From positions 1 to 38,657 of the forward strand of contig JAABSH010000036.1 of assembly GCA_011390465.1 (NCBI GenBank): a stretch of DNA of 38,657 bases. Reading direction: 5' to 3'. The position numbers and the translations under genes are program-made. Within the stretch, counting starts at the first letter, position 1. Every line of letters begins with the position of its first letter. Positions 33,592 to 38,657 of this stretch are shown here, one piece after another. The notes beneath the pieces were generated by a model. The model saw only the letters and a list, made by a program, of their open reading frames with translations. It did not search any database and had not been told where the DNA came from. The stretch is from Desulfobacteraceae bacterium (lineage in GTDB: Bacteria; Desulfobacterota; Desulfobacteria; Desulfobacterales; Desulfosalsimonadaceae).

Positions 33592-34584
33592 TTACAGAAC
33601 CGGAGTGGGCGGCGGATCAACCAGCCCTCCAGCCCATTGTTCCGGCCAGGCGGCCATGCCGTGAAAGGCCCCCAGAAGCGCGCCCAGCACAGCACCCCTG
33701 CCGGCATTGTCCCCGCCGCACATGGTGTTGGCAATCAGTGCTTCAGATGGATCGTCCGCATATTTCAGTGCCAGGTAAAGGGTGGCGGGTATGGAGTCCT
33801 GCAGATAGCAGGCCGGGGAAAAATGGCGTCCCACCACCACCGGGTCCGGAAAGTCCAGTAAGGATGCCAGTTGCTGGTTGTAAACATTCCGGGACAAAAT
33901 GGCATCGGGTAAGGACGTCCCGTACAGCACATCCAGAAGGATATCCGCAACCAACTGCCCGCCGCGGGCCATGGCAGGGCCGCCATGGGTGAGGGCCAGA
34001 TGCTGGAGAGCGGTTTTTCGGGCAACGTCCCGGTCTCTGGAAAGGACAATCAGCACCGGCAGAAACAGGGCCAGCCCGCCGATATGATTCTCGTCTTTAC
34101 GCCCGCAGTCTGTAAGTGGTGTGCCGTTGCCGTAAGCCGTGAAGAAATGGCGCAGATATTCTTCTATGTAGGTGTCCTGGTGGGTTCCCGGCGTGGTCAT
34201 GAATTCTACCAGATGCGCCAGCCAGGATGCGGCGGAATAGGGTTGTTTCTGCCCCGCCAGTAGCAGCCATTCCCTGGCCAGTTTGATATTCAGGGTGTTT
34301 TCCCCGGGTTTGAGAAACTGGTGATAATGGATGCCCCGGCGGCCCCAGTAAGGGGCCTGATCATGAAGGATGTCTGCGGACCGGTTGGGCGGGGTGTATG
34401 CGGATCGCCAGAGAATGGAATCCGGGTGGGGGTTTTTAGGGGCAAGATAACCGGTGACCCGGCCGTAATCCCGCACCAGCGCCTCCCGGTCATAATACCA
34501 GTGCACCGGCATGGCCAGGGCGTCTCCGATGAACAAGCCATAAAGGGCGGCCCTGATATGATTGTCATCCGGTGGGTTGGGCAT
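33592..34584 (-). CDS. ADP-ribosylglycohydrolase homologue, crystallin-J1-like
   Basis: 330 residues of the DraG/ARH fold. The N-terminus has YGLFIGDALAMPVHW (residues 15-29), and the C-terminus has MCGGDNAGRGAVLGALLGA. The classical TDDT magnesium motif is not seen; the corresponding region reads KPGENTLNIKLA. The last motif is GGDNAGRG rather than GGDTDT. This pattern resembles the crystallin-J1 branch, whose catalytic activity is uncertain. ATG at 34584 is chosen over 34638 because AGGGAG precedes it. It probably forms an operon with the TraB/ChaN-like gene. Confidence 0.85.
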   Translation of the reverse strand: MPNPPDDNHIRAALYGLFIGDALAMPVHWYYDREALVRDYGRVTGYLAPKNPHPDSILWRSAYTPPNRSADILHDQAPYWGRRGIHYHQFLKPGENTLNIKLAREWLLLAGQKQPYSAASWLAHLVEFMTTPGTHQDTYIEEYLRHFFTAYGNGTPLTDCGRKDENHIGGLALFLPVLIVLSRDRDVARKTALQHLALTHGGPAMARGGQLVADILLDVLYGTSLPDAILSRNVYNQQLASLLDFPDPVVVGRHFSPACYLQDSIPATLYLALKYADDPSEALIANTMCGGDNAGRGAVLGALLGAFHGMAAWPEQWAGGLVDPPPTPVL

Positions 34585-34728
34585 ATTACTCCCTTCGTAA
34601 AATGATTGCGCATAAGCGCAGTCCTTAATTTTAGGCACTTTAGCTCACTTTAAACTTTTTACAATTCCAGGTATACTGGCCCCCCCTTAAAGGGGCATCC
34701 CAACGCCTGGTTCTTTAAGCCATTATTT

Positions 34729-35109
34729 TTACTGATGGATTTCATCTCCCACAAGGGGACGTTCCCGGACAAGTTCGAAAAACACGAGAAATCTATCCTC
34801 ATTGACTTCTTTGGTAGCCTTTCTGCGCTGCAGGGATTCAATTTGATCAGCGTTTTTTTCTTCTCTTACCATACGCAGGTAAAGCCGATTCCCTTTGTAG
34901 CCGGGGCCATCCGCAATAAACAGATAAACTGCATGGGGGTTGGCTTTTATATTTTTGTGAGACAGACGATCCCGCATGATAAACGCCAGTGTATCTCCTT
35001 CGATAAAATGCGGTCGGGAATAAATCGCTGCGTTAACATGACCCTTTGCGTCTGCGGTTGATAATATCCCCGTACCCGTTGTTTTTTCGAAATAATCCTT
35101 TAGCTCCAT
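34729..35109 (-). CDS. Pyridoxamine 5'-phosphate oxidase-like (PPOX) flavin-binding protein
   Basis: 126-residue split-barrel protein. The pattern GILSTADAKGHVNAAIYSRP at residues 13-32, then TLAFIMRDRLSHKNIKANP, is typical of the small PPOX/pnpOx-like family that binds FMN or F420 or haem. No substrate can be named. It stands alone; the C-terminus FFELVRERPLVGDE continues past the barrel. The start has AAAGGGG about nine bases upstream (minus strand). Confidence 0.83.
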   Translation of the reverse strand: MELKDYFEKTTGTGILSTADAKGHVNAAIYSRPHFIEGDTLAFIMRDRLSHKNIKANPHAVYLFIADGPGYKGNRLYLRMVREEKNADQIESLQRRKATKEVNEDRFLVFFELVRERPLVGDEIHQ

Positions 35110-35346
35110 TTTTTATTCCCCTTTTTAATTGAAGGTTCAGATATACTTTTTACCCTATACGATTTCCCGGTTAAGCACCAGCGGCGATTGAGTTATAATC
35201 TTAACTTTTTCAGGAATTTGTTTTTTTGCTTTATAGATACATTTTTGATATATCCATCAAGACCTCTATTTTTTTAAAAAAAGTCCGGATAGACGCTTGA
35301 GATTTTTTTGAGCTCCCCAATCACTAAAAAACGGTCACTTTACATA

Positions 35347-35781
35347 ATGAAAGCGCTCACCCAACTCAAGGCAGTTCTTGTTTTCATCGCTATTTTCCAC
35401 TTTGTTTTTGGCTTTGGTCTGATGGTGTCAATAAATTTTCAAAAGGCCGCCCTTGCCGGTTATGGCAGCACCCTTGAATTGACCCCCACGACCATATATT
35501 TTATCAGAATCATCGGATCTTTCGCATTTGTGCTTGGCTATTTGGCCTGGATGGCGTCCCGTGACCCGATCAGATATAAAGTAATTGTTATCGGATTCAT
35601 CGAATTCTTTATCCTGCGTAATATTAACCGGCATCTTTTTGCAGATGAGCTCTATATTGCACTTAATGTGAGTCAAACCATGAATGTGATGACGTCGGTG
35701 TTTTTTGGACTGCAGGCGTTGCTGCTGGTATATCTGTTGTGGCGCACGTCCAAACAAGACAAAAATCGTCAAAATGATTAA
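35347..35781 (+). CDS. Four-helix membrane protein of unknown function
   Basis: 144 residues from the ATG at 35347, with four hydrophobic helices (LKAVLVFIAIFHFVFGFG, FIRIIGSFAFVLGYLAW, KVIVIGFIEFFILR and VFFGLQALLLVYLLW). I do not recognise a family with certainty; small four-helix proteins of this sort are common. A longer TTG-initiated frame starts at 35308. No good Shine-Dalgarno decides the start. The gene is preceded by an AT-rich gap of about 240 bases with nothing else visible. Confidence 0.65.
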   Translation: MKALTQLKAVLVFIAIFHFVFGFGLMVSINFQKAALAGYGSTLELTPTTIYFIRIIGSFAFVLGYLAWMASRDPIRYKVIVIGFIEFFILRNINRHLFADELYIALNVSQTMNVMTSVFFGLQALLLVYLLWRTSKQDKNRQND

Positions 35782-35913
35782 GAAATCAAAAAGGAACGCG
35801 CGCAGCTCTGGGAAAAATTGCATGAATTGGCCGATTCCGGATTTAATATAATTTTTATCATTTATGATTTGGGACTGTCAACGTCACTTAATCTTTAAAA
35901 GGAGGTCAATGAT

Positions 35914-36582
35914 ATGGATCGTTCGACACTGTTTACGGTCAGCGCTTTGATGGAAAGCATCAGCAGAGAGGAATTTGCCATAAATTTATATAACCGCCAG
36001 CATCATCGCGATCCTTTTGCAACAGTGCCCTTTGCGCCGCTTTATTATGTGCTGAATGAAGTATACTTCCTCACTCCAAGTCCTGTAATTTTAGGTGATT
36101 TATTGGGAATCGCGGAAATCGAAATTAATCACCGGAAACGCTTTTCTGATGCGGTTAATGAGCTGAATCCAAAAAACGAGCCTGTAAACAAGATTATTTT
36201 TCCGGAAGAGCTCTTCGACGCTATTGTTTTACCCGAAATAGAGCCAATTAAAGGAATGAAGACGACCCTTCAGGTTATTAAAACCGACCTTGTTCAGGAA
36301 CAGCGGGCGCGGCTGATCTATGAATATTTTGCCAGGGAAACCGATGGGGCGGTGAGTGATCTTTTTGCGGAAATTGCGACTCAGGAAGTAGCGCACCATC
36401 GTATATTCGAGCGGGCACTTTCCGATATCACCAACAGGAAAAAAATCAATATGTATTGCCCGGTATGCGGCAAAATTTTAGCCCAGGAACCGGAAGAAGG
36501 ATATCAGAGCGGTTGCGGATTCTGCAAATCCAAGTTGATCCTGGATATCGAGGAGGACGATTTTCTTTTGAAATTTCGATAA
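35914..36582 (+). CDS. Ferritin-like diiron protein with C-terminal zinc ribbon
   Basis: 222 residues. The first ~170 form a helical ferritin-like domain with the expected carboxylate/histidine sites: SREEFAINLY near 20, AEIEINHRKRF near 70, EQRARLIYEYFARE near 128 and ATQEVAHHRIFE near 155 (E-x-x-H pairs). The C-terminus has a zinc ribbon or rubredoxin-like knuckle, CPVCGK and CGFCKSK (about 181-205). The layout is like rubrerythrin, which reduces peroxide in anaerobes, but the spacing differs and the ribbon may bind zinc rather than iron. The start has AAAGGAGG upstream. Confidence 0.75.
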   Translation: MDRSTLFTVSALMESISREEFAINLYNRQHHRDPFATVPFAPLYYVLNEVYFLTPSPVILGDLLGIAEIEINHRKRFSDAVNELNPKNEPVNKIIFPEELFDAIVLPEIEPIKGMKTTLQVIKTDLVQEQRARLIYEYFARETDGAVSDLFAEIATQEVAHHRIFERALSDITNRKKINMYCPVCGKILAQEPEEGYQSGCGFCKSKLILDIEEDDFLLKFR

Positions 36583-36762
36583 GATATCGCAAATATAGGC
36601 ACAAAGAAATCAAAATTTATTGAAATTGAAATTGTTTCCAAATGATTACGCTATGTTGGCTCTCAAAAACTGTTCCAAGCCATACCCATTATGCAAGATG
36701 TAAAATTTTTCCATCCGGCTTAGCGCTCTGGTAAATGCTCTTCGTGACACAGTAACGTTGAT

Positions 36763-36910
36763 GCAACCGTAAAAAGTCAGATTTAGACGGCAAAGTATAA
36801 AAGGTCAAATTCGAGGCGCGCAAATCCCCAGCAATGAGGTGTACTTGGCGTACGTTGAAGCAGCTGGGGATGCAGCGCAACAAAGAATTTGGACTTTTTA
36901 CGAAGCCGTC
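36763..36910. repeat. Structured ~150-base mobile repeat, copy 2
   Basis: Same element as 19669-19818. Pairings are GACGGC (36786-36791) with GCCGTC (36905-36910), CCCCAGC (36826-36832) with GCTGGGG (36863-36869), and inner TGTAC with GTACG. Each arm differs from copy 1 by changes that keep pairing. AACGTTGAT occurs on both sides (36754-36762 and 36911-36919), a nine-base direct repeat consistent with insertion. Confidence 0.8.
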
Positions 36911-37127
36911 AACGTTGATATTTCAAAATAATCTTTAGCACATGACGTTCAACTGTGGGACTTGCAATGATTAAGGATTTTCCTTATTTTCCAAATTTTT
37001 TGAATTTTTTGCAGCCTCAAGATATAGGGAATTGAGTAAAAGTAAAAAATGGGGGAAGTGCGTAAAGTTATCGTAAGTCCGCGCTCTTAAAAATTTTAAG
37101 ATTGCTGTCGGTTTAAGCAATCATGCC

Positions 37128-37156
37128 TTGACTTTGAGAATTATTGTAATTACAAT
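37128..37156 (+). promoter_or_regulatory. mazEF promoter with palindromic operator
   Basis: TTGACT at 37128-37133, a 17-base spacer and TACAAT at 37151-37156. The perfect 14-base palindrome ATTGTAATTACAAT (37143-37156) covers the -10 box, the position expected for autorepression by a MazE/AbrB-type antitoxin. Confidence 0.75.
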
Positions 37157-37183
37157 GTATAAACAAATCAAAGGAGGCATTAC

Positions 37184-37438
37184 ATGAGAGCACGTGTTAT
37201 TAAAATTGGAAATTCAAAAGGCTTACGCATCCCAAAGCCTATTCTTGAACAAACAGGAATTATGGATGACGTTGAAATTGAAGTTGAAAAAAATCAAATC
37301 ATAATCCGGCCTGTTAAAGATGTCCGGGATGGATGGGAAAACGCCTTTAAATTAATGCGAAAAAAAGGAGATGATGAACTTATCATTGAGGATGAAAACA
37401 TATTACATTCATGGGATGAAGAAGAATGGCAATGGTAG
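37184..37438 (+). CDS. mazE: MazE-like antitoxin (AbrB-type)
   Basis: 84 residues. The N-terminal AbrB/MazE fold reads ARVIKIGNSKGLRIPKPILEQ followed by the strand VEIEVEKNQIIIRP. The acidic C-terminus (ELIIEDENILHSWDEEEW) would bind and neutralise the toxin. It has a strong ribosome binding site (AAAGGAGG). Its end overlaps the toxin gene by 13 bases. The palindrome over its promoter fits autoregulation. Confidence 0.92.
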   Translation: MRARVIKIGNSKGLRIPKPILEQTGIMDDVEIEVEKNQIIIRPVKDVRDGWENAFKLMRKKGDDELIIEDENILHSWDEEEWQW

Positions 37439-37755
37439 TGAAGCGATTTGACGTTTACTTGATAAGTCTTGATCCGACGATTGGGTCTGAAATTCAAAAG
37501 ACCAGGCCATGCTTGATTATCTCACCTGATGAAATGAATCGTCATATCAAAACAGTAATTGTTGCGCCTATGACATCAACTGCAAAAGAATACCCAACAA
37601 GGGTAACTTGCAAGTTTAGAAAAAAACAAGGCCAGATCGTTCTTGATCAAATAAGAACCATAGATAAATCAAGACTTATCAAAAAACTTGGTTCAATTGA
37701 TTCAAAAGCTCAATTAGAAGTCATTTCTACTTTGCAACGGTTGTTTGCATTTTGA
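37426..37755 (+). CDS. mazF: MazF/PemK-family mRNA endoribonuclease toxin
   Basis: 109 residues of the MazF fold. RFDVYLISLDPTIGSEIQKTRPCLIIS near the start (family G-x-E-x-x-K-x-RP pattern) and VAPMTSTAKEYPTRV contain the usual active-site region, followed by GQIVLDQIRTIDKSRL. MazF toxins cut mRNA at short sequences. The ATG at 37432 is an alternative start two codons later. The gene is translationally coupled to mazE. All expected motifs are intact, so it is probably active. Confidence 0.92.
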   Translation: MAMVVKRFDVYLISLDPTIGSEIQKTRPCLIISPDEMNRHIKTVIVAPMTSTAKEYPTRVTCKFRKKQGQIVLDQIRTIDKSRLIKKLGSIDSKAQLEVISTLQRLFAF

Positions 37756-37962
37756 TCAAGTTGCATTTCTGCTGTGAATCATTCTGTTTTCAGCAAAACA
37801 TCTATTCACCCATGAACTTCAATAAAAACCCGAAGTTTTCCAAAAAATCGGTAAAAATTTCCATCACCATATGGTATGTCAAAAAAGTAGAGAATTTTGA
37901 TCGGTCTTATCGATATGCTACACTGATGTAAAATTTTGGAATACTGTCGTTTTCACCGAACT

Positions 37963-38307
37963 TTATAATTTTTCAAGTTCGTCCAGCAGCTGGATGACCC
38001 TGAGAGATTCTGCCACACCGGTTGTACCCCTCATACTGATCACCACTGAAAGGGTTTCGAGTATTTCGTCTCTTGTTGCACCCAGCTCCAACGCTCCTGT
38101 TGCCTGGCCTAAAATGCAATTTTCGCATCCTGCGCCGAGGGCCAATGCCAGTGCCAGTAAACGCTTGGTTTTCCCATCAAGGGCGCCATCACTATAAGCT
38201 GCTTCCACTTGAATGCCGAGTTGTTTTGCTACATCAGGCATTGCCTTTAGTAACTTGCCAAGATTCTTTCTGCGTTTTTTATCCCTCTCTATTTGATCTC
38301 CAGGCAT
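37963..38307 (-). CDS. Carboxymuconolactone decarboxylase/AhpD-like protein
   Basis: 114-residue helical protein of the CMD family. The motif CENCILGQATGALELGATRDEI (C-x-x-C then histidine position replaced by glutamine) is near residues 60-81. AhpD-type members use CxxC with a nearby histidine for peroxide defence; here GQ replaces the usual H, so redox activity is uncertain. Preceded by KTKRLLALALALGAG, typical of the family. The start at 38307 has AAGGAG upstream (minus strand). It is a single gene convergent with mazF. Confidence 0.85.
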   Translation of the reverse strand: MPGDQIERDKKRRKNLGKLLKAMPDVAKQLGIQVEAAYSDGALDGKTKRLLALALALGAGCENCILGQATGALELGATRDEILETLSVVISMRGTTGVAESLRVIQLLDELEKL

Positions 38308-38657
38308 ACTGAATCTCCTTCTGTGTATTCATTTCTCAATTTTTGCCAGATACCCTAATCCGTCTCATAAAATTATCCTATCATGCAGAGAAGATACGAA
38401 GGTCGAGAAAAGACTATCGCCCAGAAGGTTGTTGGTCTTCTGTCTTTTTCGTATTTCAACTTTTCAAAATCCAGCTGACCTCTGCAACATGTAATAGCCA
38501 GCGGAAAATTTTGTAAAAATCGGCAAAAAGACTCACTCTATATGTCTTATGGACTTTCCCCCGATGGCCACTTTAAAATCCCCCACTTGTGGCCGGGTCA
38601 AAATCCCCCACCCCGGCGACAGAACAAATTTAATTTAATCTCTGAAAATGGACAATC
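38308..38657. other. Right-edge region without a supported gene
   Basis: 350 bases. ATACGAA and TTCGTAT occur as a spaced inverted pair at about 38394-38455. Nearer the edge lies a tandem 25-base repeat (listed separately). No ORF with coding character was seen. Confidence 0.5.
38565..38614. repeat. Tandem 25-base repeat resembling an IS21-type end
   Basis: Two adjacent 25-base units start with TGGCC and share AAAATCCCCCAC (38575-38586 and 38600-38611). Multiple terminal repeats of this sort, with TGGCC and ATCCCCCAC, are typical of IS21-family ends. The transposase genes would lie beyond the window. The identification is from memory of the pattern. Confidence 0.4.

Larger units (their letters stand above)
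36583..37183. other. Intergenic region before mazEF
   Basis: About 600 bases without a supported gene. It contains the second copy of the structured repeat (36763-36910) and the mazEF promoter/operator (37128-37156). The rest is AT-rich. A 64-codon minus-strand frame over the repeat mirrors one at copy 1 and is explained by the shared repeat. Confidence 0.6.

Overview
The window reads as a chromosomal segment of an anaerobic, Gram-negative bacterium, most likely a sulfate-reducing member of the Desulfobacterota (Desulfobacteraceae/Desulfosarcinaceae type). The clues are a metV-metF-hdrA block typical of strict anaerobes with a C1 (Wood-Ljungdahl) pathway, a tungsten-type aldehyde:ferredoxin oxidoreductase, several iron-sulfur proteins, 2-hydroxyacyl-CoA dehydratase/benzoyl-CoA reductase type enzymes, and a lipid A acyltransferase that implies an outer membrane. 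The placement is inferred from gene content only. No rRNA, tRNA or CRISPR array was seen.

Layout. (1) 1-2421, minus strand: metV, metF and the start of an hdrA, which runs off the left edge. (2) 2754-5585, plus strand: a good promoter, a GerMN-domain exported protein and an elongation factor G that overlap by four bases. (3) 5648-21241, minus strand: about 15.6 kb holding fifteen genes in one direction. In transcription order these are a GMC oxidoreductase, an unrecognised 497-residue helical protein, an HgdB/BcrC-like subunit, an HgdA/BcrB-like subunit, two HgdC/BcrA-type ATP-dependent activases, a second HgdA-like subunit, a cysteine-rich ferredoxin-like protein, an unrecognised protein with a small cysteine cluster, a CooC-like ATPase, an aldehyde:ferredoxin oxidoreductase, an acyl-thioesterase, a small ferredoxin and a GntR/FCD regulator. 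This looks like a catabolic or redox unit in which ferredoxin electrons, an ATP-driven activase and a low-potential Fe-S enzyme act on an acyl-CoA. Its substrate cannot be read from the sequence. A sigma70-like promoter at 21390-21418, followed by a triple GTCGAC array, sits at its head.

(4) 21695-24347, plus: an acidic lipoprotein with a strong terminator, and an LpxL-like acyltransferase. (5) 24825-28261, plus: a strong promoter, a possible 27-codon ORF, an ATP-grasp ligase and a 670-residue protein with a papain-like Cys-His-Asn arrangement. I do not know this two-gene module. (6) 28294-32575: DUF1295, an MFS transporter and a chalcone-isomerase-like protein (minus), then two tandem paralogous small helical proteins and a DUF2177 membrane protein (plus). 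Parts of this set resemble the gene company of furan-fatty-acid/unusual-lipid clusters. (7) 32586-35109, minus: a TraB/ChaN-like protein, a crystallin-J1-like ADP-ribosylglycohydrolase homologue and a PPOX-family protein. (8) 35347-38307: a four-helix membrane protein, a ferritin-like protein with a zinc ribbon, a MazEF toxin-antitoxin pair with a palindromic operator, and a carboxymuconolactone decarboxylase-like protein. The right edge carries a tandem repeat that resembles an IS21-type end.

Non-coding highlights: two copies (19669-19818 and 36763-36910) of a ~150-base imperfect palindrome with paired, compensatory substitutions and flanking direct repeats, so probably a non-autonomous mobile element; and inverted repeats around the second HgdA-like gene (12212-12336, 13801-13880, 13896-13984).
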